Source: Aequorivita marisscotiae (GTDB lineage: Bacteria > Bacteroidota > Bacteroidia > Flavobacteriales > Flavobacteriaceae). From it: a DNA stretch of 64,000 bases. Shown here piece after piece: positions 36,114 to 43,732 of the stretch (within the stretch, counting starts at the first letter, position 1; each line of letters opens with the position of its first letter). A program made the position numbers and the translations under genes. Under the pieces are notes generated by a model. The model made no database searches. It was not told where the DNA came from and saw nothing but the letters and a program-made list of their open reading frames with translations. The stretch is from NCBI RefSeq assembly GCF_029814825.1, contig NZ_CP122379.1, positions 620,001-684,000 of the forward strand. The letters run 5' to 3'.

Positions 36114-37532
36114 TTATTCCACAACGTCAAAAACAATGGGCAGGGAGTATATCACGCCCACTTTTTTACCTTTTTGCTCACCGGGTTGCATTTGTGGTAA
36201 CAATTTTACGACACGAACGGCCTCTACTTCAAGTTCTGGTTTTGGGGCTCGTGCCTTAACATCAACTATTTGCCCAGATTTGTCAATTTTAAATTGAACA
36301 AGAATCCTTTGTCTGCCTGTAAGTCCTAAATCACTCCCAAGTTTAGTGTTGAAATTTTCTCCAACAAAGGCACTTATCCGTTCTGTGAAACATTTTTTTA
36401 ATGCTTCATTATTACCTTCACAACCGGGATAGGTTGGCACTTTCTCCATTTCGGAAAAGGAAAATGATTTGTCAGAATCATCTGCAGTTTCATTTAAATA
36501 TTCCTGAACAGATGTATAAACTTTATCGCCCGGTTGCGCAGGGGTTGTTAGCAGTTTTAGTGCTTTTTCCTCTTCGGGAGTCATATCGCCCTTTTTCATA
36601 ATAGCTTCGGCCAGTTCGTTGATTTTGTTCATCACTTCGGAGTCTGATTGTTGCACGGTTAGAGTTTCCTCCGCCTTTGGTTCGTTGCTGCAGGAAGCGT
36701 AAAACAGCATACTGCAAATTACTGGCAACAACAATAAATACTTGAGTTGCGCGATTTTTTTCGATTTTGATTTTTGTAACATACTAATTCGTTTTTTGAT
36801 TAATGATTGATTGAAAAATGTATTGATGAATGAAATTTTCTCGGTTTGGAAAACTTCCGATAATAGGTTTTGATAATAAGAAGCTTTACTTTCTTGAGCG
36901 GTAATCTTGGCATCTGCAATATATTCATGTAGGGTTGCCAATTGGTTTTGGAAGAGATATACCATCGGGTTAAACCAAAATACGATTTTAAGAAATTCAA
37001 AAAAAAGCAGGTCTAGCGAATGTTTGTCATTTAGATGAATTTTTTCATGAGCAATAATTTTTAATCTGTTTGCTTCAGAAATATTTTCACCTAAATATAT
37101 AGTGTTTAAAAACGAAAATGCAGTATTGGTATTCGGTAGTATTTTGAGTTTAGTTCCGTCGTTATTTTTTATAGTAACTACCGATTTTAAGGTTGCTATT
37201 TTAATGTATTTATAAAGAAAAAACAGGGCACTAACCGTTATTCCCAAGAAATAAATATCTAAAAAACCGGGAATCCAAGTTCCTGTATTAGTTGATATTG
37301 TTTCGAATGTGTTGGCGCCAATAACAACAGCTGGCAATTGTTGCACAAATTCCTGAGGCACGGTTTGCTGAAGAAAATCTAAACTTATAAATGGTAAAAT
37401 GCAGCCCAAAATTGGAGTGACTAACAGATAGATTCTGTTTAAACCAAAAAAGGTTTCTTTTTTTAGAAAGAGGTTGTACACTGCCAAAAACAGGCATTGA
37501 AAAACGAATATTTGTAGGAGTAAGTGTATCAT
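36114..37532 (-). CDS. BlaR1/M56 family metallopeptidase sensor with TonB-type C-terminus
   Basis: A 472-residue membrane protein. N-terminal membrane helices (about 1-22, 35-53 and 92-110) flank a cytoplasmic zinc peptidase with HEKIH (His162-His166), and a further membrane helix lies near 265-281. The outer part ends in a TonB C-terminal-like domain (about 365-472) carrying EKVPTYPGCEGNNEALKKCF and ILVQFKIDKSGQIVDVKA. BlaR1/MecR1 proteins sense an outside signal and cleave the BlaI repressor. Here the sensor is TonB-like instead of a beta-lactam-binding domain, so the signal is different. The start overlaps the BlaI stop by four bases. Confidence 0.85.
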   Translation of the reverse strand: MIHLLLQIFVFQCLFLAVYNLFLKKETFFGLNRIYLLVTPILGCILPFISLDFLQQTVPQEFVQQLPAVVIGANTFETISTNTGTWIPGFLDIYFLGITVSALFFLYKYIKIATLKSVVTIKNNDGTKLKILPNTNTAFSFLNTIYLGENISEANRLKIIAHEKIHLNDKHSLDLLFFEFLKIVFWFNPMVYLFQNQLATLHEYIADAKITAQESKASYYQNLLSEVFQTEKISFINTFFNQSLIKKRISMLQKSKSKKIAQLKYLLLLPVICSMLFYASCSNEPKAEETLTVQQSDSEVMNKINELAEAIMKKGDMTPEEEKALKLLTTPAQPGDKVYTSVQEYLNETADDSDKSFSFSEMEKVPTYPGCEGNNEALKKCFTERISAFVGENFNTKLGSDLGLTGRQRILVQFKIDKSGQIVDVKARAPKPELEVEAVRVVKLLPQMQPGEQKGKKVGVIYSLPIVFDVVE

Positions 37533-37897
37533 TTTCCAGTTTTTTCAGAATTAATTTCTTTCATTATAGCTTCCATTTCCTGAATACTTATATCGTTCTT
37601 CTTCATAAAAAAGGAAACCATGCTTTTAAAAGAGCCTTGAAAATAGCCCTCCATTAACTTATTTAAGGATTGATTGCTGTATTCGGTTTTTTTCACCTTT
37701 GGGAAATAAACATGGCCCCGCCCTTCCTTTCTGTAATCCACAAAATTTTTGCTTTCCAGAATACGTACAATGGTAGAAACGGTGTTATAAGCAGGTTTTG
37801 GCTCTGGCAGTTGCTCTATAATTGATGCTACATTAGCTTCTTCCAAATCCCAAAGGATCTGCATAATATCTTCTTCGGCTTTTGTTAATTGTTTCAT
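37529..37897 (-). CDS. BlaI/MecI family transcriptional repressor
   Basis: A 122-residue winged-helix repressor: MKQLTKAEEDIMQILWDLEEANV, YNTVSTIVRILESKNFVDYRKEGRGHVYFP and a C-terminal dimerisation segment. It would repress its own operon, and perhaps other genes, until cleaved by the neighbouring M56 peptidase. The gene overlaps the peptidase gene by four bases in one operon. The 166 bases upstream (37898-38063) hold the operon promoter and the terminator of the nitroreductase gene. Confidence 0.9.
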   Translation of the reverse strand: MKQLTKAEEDIMQILWDLEEANVASIIEQLPEPKPAYNTVSTIVRILESKNFVDYRKEGRGHVYFPKVKKTEYSNQSLNKLMEGYFQGSFKSMVSFFMKKNDISIQEMEAIMKEINSEKTGK

Positions 37898-38002
37898 GAT
37901 TTATAGATATGACACTTTAGATATTAAATGTGAGATAACAAATATAACTAATTATTTAGTTTAAACTAATTTTATAGTTGTTAAATTTTTATATAAAATA
38001 AA

Positions 38003-38034
38003 AAAGCCTCATATATTGTAATTTATGAGGCCTC
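38003..38034 (-). terminator. Terminator after the nitroreductase gene
   Basis: GCCTCATA (38006-38013) pairs with TATGAGGC (38024-38031), followed on the minus strand by a run of T. It lies 30 bases after the stop at 38064. Confidence 0.75.
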
Positions 38035-38063
38035 TTAGCTTTCTTTGTATAGAGAATAATTAG

Positions 38064-38627
38064 TTACATCCAGACTACTTTTTCTTGAATAGAATTTTTT
38101 CGTGTTCCTTCGGGCAGAGGCTCGTCGTATTTGCCTAAATAGAACAATCCCAAGCACTGTTCTCCCTCCTCCAATTGAATAAACTTGTCCATATATTTTA
38201 AAATACCTGGAGTAGACCAATACGCTCCTATTCCCAAGTCGTGAGCGGTAAGCCACATATTTTGCACAGCCATGGCGGTCGCGGCAATTTCTTCCCATTC
38301 TGGCAGGCTTTCTTTCGGGTCGCGCTGCATACAAATTACCATTACACAGCCTGCCTTTACAGGGTTGTCCATAAGCTTATTATATGTAAATTCGGAGAAT
38401 TTTTCGGTGGTTTGTTTATAGGTTTCGGCCATAAATTTACCCAGACCAACTTGTGAAACACCGTGAAAAACCCTAAATCGCCATGGTTCGGTACGCTTAT
38501 GGGTAGGCGCCCAATTTGCGGCTTCGAGTATATTTAATACATCTTCCTTTGCAATGGGTTGTTTGTTGTATTGGGCTGGAAAAACCGCGCGGCGGCTTTT
38601 TATACTATTTAAAATCATTTCTATCAA
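38064..38627 (-). CDS. Nitroreductase family flavoprotein
   Basis: A 187-residue protein of the FMN-dependent nitroreductase fold. The N-terminus contains IKSRRAVFPAQYNKQPI, the FMN-contact SRR motif. ILEAANWAPTHKRTEPWRF and the late LGLFYLGKYDEPLP match the family, and WLTAHDLGIGAYWSTPG is also typical. Members reduce nitro groups, quinones or enones with NAD(P)H. The physiological substrate is unknown. It is a single-gene unit between gldJ and the blaI-type operon. Confidence 0.88.
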   Translation of the reverse strand: MIEMILNSIKSRRAVFPAQYNKQPIAKEDVLNILEAANWAPTHKRTEPWRFRVFHGVSQVGLGKFMAETYKQTTEKFSEFTYNKLMDNPVKAGCVMVICMQRDPKESLPEWEEIAATAMAVQNMWLTAHDLGIGAYWSTPGILKYMDKFIQLEEGEQCLGLFYLGKYDEPLPEGTRKNSIQEKVVWM

Positions 38628-38713
38628 TTAGGGCCGTGAAGATAGCAAATGCGGGTATTAAAACAAACAATTTGAGTGTAATGTGTGTTTTTAAACAATA
38701 CTCCCGTTTGTAA

Positions 38714-40372
38714 TTAATTTCGCGGTTTCTTTTTAGCAATCGCCTTAGCACCTACTCTAGACATTGCACATCTAAACCCTATATAGTCTGTAGCCAAATA
38801 TTGTGGCATAAAGCGCCTTTGAGCGGGATCTAACCAATATTCACGATCGCGCCAAGAACCTCCTTTAAATACGCGCACTTCATTATTTATAAGAGTGGTT
38901 CTATGGGAACTTTTATCGTATTGCCTATGTACTTTTCCAGCACTATCTATCCTTGCGGTGTGTACCGGCGCATTATACATTGGACGAGCTTCTTGGGAAT
39001 CTTTATTTCCATATCTTCTTGAGCTTAAATCGCCATCGATATAATTTCGGTTGTCGCTGGTAGAAAAGTTTGTTCTAAGATACGTTTCGTTTTCATCTAC
39101 TGGTATTTGAACCAACTCACCCGGAAGTTGTCTGGGAATTAGCTTTCCAGTTTGTAAAGTGTCATAAATAATAGTGTTTGGCGTTACAACATTAAAACTA
39201 CCATCTGGATTTCTTGAATCTTTGGTATATATATTTCCGCGGTGGTAGTTAAAGTCGTTATACTCATCGGCAATTAAGGGTCGATAAACATCTGCAACCC
39301 ATTCGGCAACATTTCCAGCCATATCGTAAATACCCAAATCGTTTGGAGGATAGCTTTTTACTTGAGCCGTAATATCGGCATTGTCATCGCTCCAGCCAGC
39401 AATGCCACCATAATCGCCTTTAGAATTTTTAAAATTAGCCAATTGATCGCCTCTCATTTGACGCTTGCCCGATCTAGTATATTGTCCGTCCCAAGGATAT
39501 TTTTTTCGTCCCTTGTGTGTATTGTATTCCCTGATACTTGTAAGTCCCAAGGCCGCGTACTCCCACTCCGCTTCTGTTGGTAGTCGGTACGCTGGAAGAA
39601 ATGCACCATCTTTTTGTTGTAAATACAAGCTTATATTTTTGGCACCTATAGCAGTACTGTCATTTCTGTATTTTAGCAATTTACTGGCTCGTTTCCCACC
39701 ACTTAAAATAGAGTCGCTACCGCCATACGTTAAGGTGGGTGCCTGAAGGTAAGTATGGGTAGAAAATAGTTTATCGCCAGTTACGTTATACCGTGCATTA
39801 CGTGCTGTAAAATTCATTTCTTCCAGAATTTTTTCATTCACTCTATCTGTGCGCCATTCACAAAAATTTACAGCTTGAACCCAGCTAACCCCTACTACAG
39901 GATATTCAGAAAACGCTGGATGACGTAAATAGTTTTTAACCATGGATTCGTTGAAGCCAAGTGGATTGCGCCAAACCAAAGTATCTGGAATAGCGCTGGT
40001 GAGAATGTATTTATAATTGTCTATCTCTGGTGGAAAAACACGTTTTAACCAATCCAAATATTCTAAATACATAATATTGGTAACCTCAGACTCATCTATA
40101 TAAAAAGACATTACATGTTGCTGAGTAGGGGTATTATCCCATTCGCCTAGCGGATTGTCTTGAACGCGGCCCATTGTATAAGTTCCGCCCTCAACAAAAA
40201 CCAAACCTGGTCCTGTTTCTTGCTCCTTGGTAGTTTTATTGTAATTACTAGCCGACCCACCCGTGCGACCAATCATTTTCCATCCTGTGGCTCGTGAACT
40301 GTTTTTATAATCGCGTTTGTTGGAACAGGAAACAGAGAGAATTATACAAAAGACAAGTAGGATTCGGGGCAT
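38714..40372 (-). CDS. gldJ: Gliding motility lipoprotein GldJ
   Basis: A 552-residue lipoprotein (lipobox about residues 12-16, ILSVSC) with a formylglycine-generating-enzyme/SUMF1-like fold. Key segments are GLVFVEGGTYTMGRVQDNPLG, YPVVGVSWVQAVNFCEWRTD, LPTEAEWEYAALG, GIYDMAGNVAEWVADVYR and FKGGSWRDREYW. The length and long insertions match GldJ rather than the shorter GldK. GldJ is needed for gliding and stabilises the T9SS in Flavobacteria, which links it to the T9SS cargo in region 1. The porU and porV genes that neighbour it in some flavobacteria are not here. Confidence 0.87.
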   Translation of the reverse strand: MPRILLVFCIILSVSCSNKRDYKNSSRATGWKMIGRTGGSASNYNKTTKEQETGPGLVFVEGGTYTMGRVQDNPLGEWDNTPTQQHVMSFYIDESEVTNIMYLEYLDWLKRVFPPEIDNYKYILTSAIPDTLVWRNPLGFNESMVKNYLRHPAFSEYPVVGVSWVQAVNFCEWRTDRVNEKILEEMNFTARNARYNVTGDKLFSTHTYLQAPTLTYGGSDSILSGGKRASKLLKYRNDSTAIGAKNISLYLQQKDGAFLPAYRLPTEAEWEYAALGLTSIREYNTHKGRKKYPWDGQYTRSGKRQMRGDQLANFKNSKGDYGGIAGWSDDNADITAQVKSYPPNDLGIYDMAGNVAEWVADVYRPLIADEYNDFNYHRGNIYTKDSRNPDGSFNVVTPNTIIYDTLQTGKLIPRQLPGELVQIPVDENETYLRTNFSTSDNRNYIDGDLSSRRYGNKDSQEARPMYNAPVHTARIDSAGKVHRQYDKSSHRTTLINNEVRVFKGGSWRDREYWLDPAQRRFMPQYLATDYIGFRCAMSRVGAKAIAKKKPRN

Positions 40373-40394
40373 TTAAAGTTTGATTTAGGAATTT

Positions 40395-40425
40395 CAAAAA
40401 TAAAATTAAAATCATGGCTTTCAAA
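40395..40425 (-). promoter_or_regulatory. gldJ promoter, full consensus
   Basis: On the minus strand TTTG (40425-40422) is followed after exactly 19 bases by TATTTTTG (40402-40395), a perfect match to the Bacteroidota TTTG-N19-TAnnTTTG form. The ATG follows 22 bases later, at 40372. Confidence 0.75.
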
Positions 40426-40629
40426 TTTTTTAACGCAATAATATAAATGTAACGTTAACATAGGCCGAAAAATAGAGAGACCGCTAAACATCTTAAAATA
40501 AAATATTTATCATTGAATTAGTGATTAAATGCAGTAACATTATTTTTAGATAAACTATAAGAATTCGGTTAAAGCGAATAAAATTTCGGATAAAGTGCAT
40601 AAAAAATTCTTAAAATTGATTTTTTAATT

Positions 40630-40637
40630 TATATTTG
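40630..40637 (+). promoter_or_regulatory. Candidate -7 element before the first pilin-like gene
   Basis: TATATTTG matches TAnnTTTG and lies 24 bases before the ATG at 40662. No TTTG at 19-21 bases upstream was seen, so an activator may be needed. The remaining part of 40426-40629 is AT-rich with no gene. Confidence 0.45.
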
Positions 40638-40661
40638 AAATTCATTTATATCATTTTAACT

Positions 40662-41225
40662 ATGAAAAACTACGTGCTATCATTTTCATCCAATAAGGTA
40701 ATCGCGGTTACGGCAATTGTTATTACGTTTTTTTTCTTTGGAAATAGTTCAATGTTAGCACAACAAGCTACTACTACAATAAACCTTGTACTGGCTGATG
40801 TACTCTCAATTGAACCCGGTAGTGTTGCCGATGGTGGCACTGTTGATTTTCTATATGAAAATGTAAATGATTACAATTCAGAAAAGACCGCTACGATAAA
40901 CAACAGCTTAATTATTACATTTTCAAAACCTTTCGATTTAAAAGTAAAAGCAAACGGCGCTACTTTTGAAAATGGATCGCACCATATTCCGGTAGATGTA
41001 CTAACTATTCGAAAGAATGAGAGTTCTCAATTAACCGGTTCTTCTGCTCCCGTAGTTTTATCTACCCAGGACCAAGTTTTAATTTCTGGTGCAGACCAAG
41101 GGAGCAAACTTAATTTAGATTTAGATTATATTATTCCACAAGCCAGATCTACCTCTTCAGATATACTTGGAAAACCAGCTGGCATTTATTCCCAAAAGGT
41201 TACCTACACCTTAACCGCCATTTAA
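40662..41225 (+). CDS. Pilin-like small subunit 1 (diverged member)
   Basis: About 187 residues. The ATG at 40662 gives the better signal sequence (hydrophobic core VIAVTAIVITFFFFG, cleavage after MLAQQ), so I used it instead of the ATG at 40635. The mature protein begins with an alternating beta segment (TTTINLVLADVLSIEPGS) and ends in a strand, KVTYTLTAI. It shares DVLSI, FDLKVKANGA, NGSHHIPVDVLTI and SSDILGKPAGIY with the two subunits that follow, but is clearly more diverged. This fits a chaperone-usher pilin or a minor subunit. It is not a type V (FimA/Mfa1) pilin: there is no lipobox. Donor-strand assembly is an inference. Confidence 0.65.
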   Translation: MKNYVLSFSSNKVIAVTAIVITFFFFGNSSMLAQQATTTINLVLADVLSIEPGSVADGGTVDFLYENVNDYNSEKTATINNSLIITFSKPFDLKVKANGATFENGSHHIPVDVLTIRKNESSQLTGSSAPVVLSTQDQVLISGADQGSKLNLDLDYIIPQARSTSSDILGKPAGIYSQKVTYTLTAI

Positions 41226-41367
41226 TTATATTGCATTTTTTTTAGTTATACCCTTCATATATAACGCAAGTTATTCCACAAGTCATTTTATTAGATAGGC
41301 TGAAGTTCGCACTATTACTGCGCGCCCGCCATATTTTTAGGATTTTTTATAGTCTGATATTACCTCT

Positions 41368-41383
41368 GTAGTTATTTTACTAC
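41368..41383. promoter_or_regulatory. Candidate operator upstream of pilin copy A
   Basis: GTAGTTATTTTACTAC has inverted half-sites GTAGT and ACTAC around a 6-base centre. It lies 44 bases before the TATATTTG at 41428-41435. The equivalent site before copy B is a perfect palindrome. Confidence 0.5.
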
Positions 41384-41427
41384 ACACAGTTACAATTTCT
41401 ACTACAGACCAAACTTGAAACGCACTC

Positions 41428-41435
41428 TATATTTG
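41428..41435 (+). promoter_or_regulatory. Candidate -7 element of pilin copy A
   Basis: TATATTTG matches TAnnTTTG. The leader from here to the ATG at 41498 is about 60 bases. The block from the operator through this element is conserved before copy B. Confidence 0.5.
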
Positions 41436-41497
41436 CAGTGTCAAAAACAAGTAACTGACAGTATAAAAAACAATATCAAACCCTAAACCCTATAAAA

Positions 41498-42046
41498 ATG
41501 AAAAACCTAGTAATTATTTCAACTTTAGCTCTTGGAGCTTTCTTTTTCGGAACCAACAACGCAGCAGCTCAAAACAATACCGCAACTACTACAGTGAACA
41601 TTACCCTGGCAGATGTTATCTCAATCGATGCCGGCAGTATTGCCATTGGCGGAGAAGTTGCTTTCAACTACGTTACAGCAGCAGACTATAACACAGATAC
41701 TACTATAAACGTTCCAAATAGTTTGAAAGTTACTTCTACAAAAAACTTTGATATTAAAGTAAAAGCTGACGGTGCTAACTTTACAAATGGAACAAACAAC
41801 ATTCCTGTGAATGTACTAACCATTAAGCCAGTTGCTGGCGGTACTACAACTATGACCGGAACACCGGCAAACATTGTCTTGACCACCTCGGACCAAACAT
41901 TGATCAGCAACGCGACATTGGGAAGCGCAGTGGTTTTAGAGCTAGATTATTTAATTCCTGCTGCTAGATCTTCTTCTACGGACATTTTAGGAAAACCGGC
42001 AGGAACCTATACGCAAACAGTAACTTATACTGCTACTGCACTATAA
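41498..42046 (+). CDS. Pilin-like small subunit 2, copy A
   Basis: A 182-residue exported protein (signal peptide about 1-25, NNAAAQ). The N-terminal strand TTTVNITLADVISIDAG alternates polar and hydrophobic residues, as expected for a donor strand. The core has FDIKVKADGANFTNGTNNIP, LTTSDQTLIS and a final strand TYTQTVTYTATAL. It differs from the next gene at only six of 182 residues. The product is probably the major subunit of a chaperone-usher-type fibre, since a chaperone, an usher-like protein and an adhesin follow. I do not assign a Pfam family. The leader is long for a small structural gene. Confidence 0.72.
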   Translation: MKNLVIISTLALGAFFFGTNNAAAQNNTATTTVNITLADVISIDAGSIAIGGEVAFNYVTAADYNTDTTINVPNSLKVTSTKNFDIKVKADGANFTNGTNNIPVNVLTIKPVAGGTTTMTGTPANIVLTTSDQTLISNATLGSAVVLELDYLIPAARSSSTDILGKPAGTYTQTVTYTATAL

Positions 42047-42072
42047 TACGAATAGTATTCTGAATAAAATTT

Positions 42073-42117
42073 AGGGATCTCCTTGGATGCAGTTGCTGTA
42101 GCCTTGGGGATCCTTTT
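42073..42117 (+). terminator. Terminator after pilin copy A
   Basis: AGGGATCTCC (42073-42082) pairs with GGGGATCCTT (42106-42115) with two G-U pairs, followed by TTTTC. It lies 26 bases after the stop of copy A, so copy B should need its own promoter. Confidence 0.6.
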
Positions 42118-42147
42118 CAAATTTATAAAATACTTAAATCTTCTCTT

Positions 42148-42163
42148 GTAGTTAATTAACTAC
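42148..42163. promoter_or_regulatory. Perfect 16-bp palindromic operator upstream of pilin copy B
   Basis: GTAGTTAATTAACTAC is a perfect palindrome centred about 52 bases before the TATATTTG at 42208-42215. The same spacing to a related imperfect site is kept before copy A. It is a good candidate site for a dimeric regulator, possibly the LuxR-type protein encoded at 51593. Confidence 0.6.
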
Positions 42164-42207
42164 ACACACTTACAACTTCTACTACAAACTAAACTTGCAA
42201 TGCATTC

Positions 42208-42215
42208 TATATTTG
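42208..42215 (+). promoter_or_regulatory. Candidate -7 element of pilin copy B
   Basis: TATATTTG matches TAnnTTTG, with flanking sequence shared with the copy A promoter (AAACTTG upstream, AGTGTCAAAAACAA downstream). Confidence 0.5.
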
Positions 42216-42278
42216 TAGTGTCAAAAACAAAGTAAAAGACATTTTTAAAAAATAATAACAACCCCTAAATTTAATAAA

Positions 42279-42827
42279 ATGAAAAACCTACTAATTATTT
42301 CTACACTAGCTCTTGGAGCATTTTTCTTCGGAACTAACAACGCAGCAGCTCAAAACAATACTGCTACTACTACAGTAAACATTATCTTAGCAGATGTAAT
42401 CTCAATCGACGCCGGCAGTGTTGCCATTGGCGGAGAAGTTGCTTTCAACTACGTTACAGCAGCAGACTATAACACAGATACTACTGTAAACGTTCCAAAT
42501 AGTTTGAAAGTTACTTCTACAAAAAACTTTGATATTAAAGTAAAAGCTGACGGTGCTAACTTTACAGATGGAACAAACAACATTCCTGTGGATGTACTAA
42601 CCATTAAGCCAGTTGCTGGCGGTACTACAACTATGACCGGAACACCGGCAAACATTGTCTTGACCACCTCGGACCAAACATTGATCAGCAACGCGACATT
42701 GGGAAGCGCAGTGGTTTTAGAGCTAGATTATTTAATTCCTGCTGCTAGATCTTCTTCTACGGACATTTTAGGAAAACCGGCAGGAACCTATACGCAAACA
42801 GTAACTTATACTGCTACTGCACTATAA
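42279..42827 (+). CDS. Pilin-like small subunit 3, copy B
   Basis: A 182-residue near-duplicate of the previous gene. The six differing residues are Val5 to Leu, Thr to Ile in VNITLAD, two Ile to Val changes and two Asn to Asp changes. It has the same signal peptide, donor-type N-terminal strand and C-terminal strand. Two identical expressed copies could raise dosage, or the small differences could vary the surface. It has its own promoter and operator copy and is followed by a hairpin before the chaperone gene, so pilin expression can be set separately from the assembly genes. Confidence 0.72.
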   Translation: MKNLLIISTLALGAFFFGTNNAAAQNNTATTTVNIILADVISIDAGSVAIGGEVAFNYVTAADYNTDTTVNVPNSLKVTSTKNFDIKVKADGANFTDGTNNIPVDVLTIKPVAGGTTTMTGTPANIVLTTSDQTLISNATLGSAVVLELDYLIPAARSSSTDILGKPAGTYTQTVTYTATAL

Positions 42828-42844
42828 ATCTGGTTTTAACGCCT

Positions 42845-42890
42845 AAAGATTCCCTAAGTTACTTTTTTAACGTAATTTTGGGAATCTTTT
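42845..42890 (+). terminator. Hairpin between pilin and chaperone genes
   Basis: AAAGATTCCC (42845-42854) pairs perfectly with GGGAATCTTT (42880-42889), followed by TTCTC. It lies 18 bases after the pilin stop and 28 bases before the chaperone ATG. Partial readthrough would give high pilin and low chaperone and usher expression. No other promoter is evident for the chaperone gene. Confidence 0.65.
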
Positions 42891-42916
42891 CTCATTTTAA
42901 AACCTTACAACGTATT

Positions 42917-43723
42917 ATGCGCACCTACTGGCATTATTCTCTTATTTTATTCTTTTGTACTTCCTTCGGCCAATCAATTTTTGCACAAGGAATTTCTATG
43001 TCGCCCACGCGACTTTTCTTTACTGGCAATCCCGGCGAAACAATAAGTCAACCTGTAATTTTAAACAACAGTTCAGAAACAGATTATGTGTTTAACATAA
43101 ACACAAAAGACTGGAAAAGAGAGGAAGATGGCAACAAAGTGTACTTTGAACCTGGTACCTTAGAAAATTCTAACGCTACTTGGATCTCCACCACTGAGTC
43201 ATCCGTAAACCTTCCAGCTAAAAGTACCAAGGAAATTATAGTTACCATGAAAATTCCTGTGGACGCCTCAGCTTCGGCCGTAACAAACAGTATGTTGTTT
43301 TTTACGCAGATTGGCAAACAAAAAGACAAAGCAGAGCAACAAAAAGGAATAGGGATTATAGCCTTGTTTGAATTTGGTTTGCACGTTTATTGCACCCCAC
43401 CAAACAATAATACCTTGAGTTTGGAGATTATGAGTATTGAGGATATCTCTGATGAAAATACTACTTCACGAAAAGTTGCAATTGGTATTGAAAACGACGG
43501 CAATGTAATAAACGACGCCTCTGTAGAATTAGAACTTACAAATACTTCAACTGGCGAGGAACTTAAACTGAACCCAATCAATATTTCTATGCTTCCCGGC
43601 ACCAAACAAGTTGTAAAATTTAATTTACCCGAAGGATTAACAGGAACTTATCTGGGAGTTACCATTATAAAAATGGCAGGAACCAACGATTTACGAGTCG
43701 GTGAAAAAACCTTCGAGTTTTAA
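42917..43723 (+). CDS. PapD-like periplasmic pilus chaperone (divergent)
   Basis: About 268 residues from the ATG at 42917, which gives a signal peptide ending FAQ; the ATG at 42878 lies inside the upstream hairpin. The mature N-terminus ISMSPTRLFFTGNPGE parallels the SLDRTRAVFDG start of PapD, with Arg32 in the place of the subunit-anchoring Arg. A later segment, NLPAKSTKEIIVTMKIPVD then NSMLFFTQIGK, corresponds to the position of the PapD G1 strand. Two Ig-like domains (about 25-145 and 150-265) are predicted. It is longer than classical chaperones. The location between pilins and the usher-like gene is decisive. Confirm by structure prediction. Confidence 0.68.
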   Translation: MRTYWHYSLILFFCTSFGQSIFAQGISMSPTRLFFTGNPGETISQPVILNNSSETDYVFNINTKDWKREEDGNKVYFEPGTLENSNATWISTTESSVNLPAKSTKEIIVTMKIPVDASASAVTNSMLFFTQIGKQKDKAEQQKGIGIIALFEFGLHVYCTPPNNNTLSLEIMSIEDISDENTTSRKVAIGIENDGNVINDASVELELTNTSTGEELKLNPINISMLPGTKQVVKFNLPEGLTGTYLGVTIIKMAGTNDLRVGEKTFEF

Positions 43724-43732
43724 AAACTGAAA

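Larger units (their letters stand above)
41368..42827 (+). repeat. Tandem duplication of pilin gene with its promoter (781-bp offset)
   Basis: The operator (41368 and 42148), the -7 box (41428 and 42208) and the coding region (41498 and 42279) recur with an offset of 780-781 bp. The two coding regions have scattered synonymous changes in the first roughly 40 codons and a few later, but from about codon 108 to the stop (41820-42046 against 42601-42827) I see no difference. Confidence 0.9.

Noticed and set aside
40662..43723. Type V (FimA/Mfa1) pilus typical of Bacteroidales
   Set aside because: The subunits have ordinary signal peptides without a lipobox Cys and are followed by a chaperone-like and usher-like gene, which type V pili do not use.
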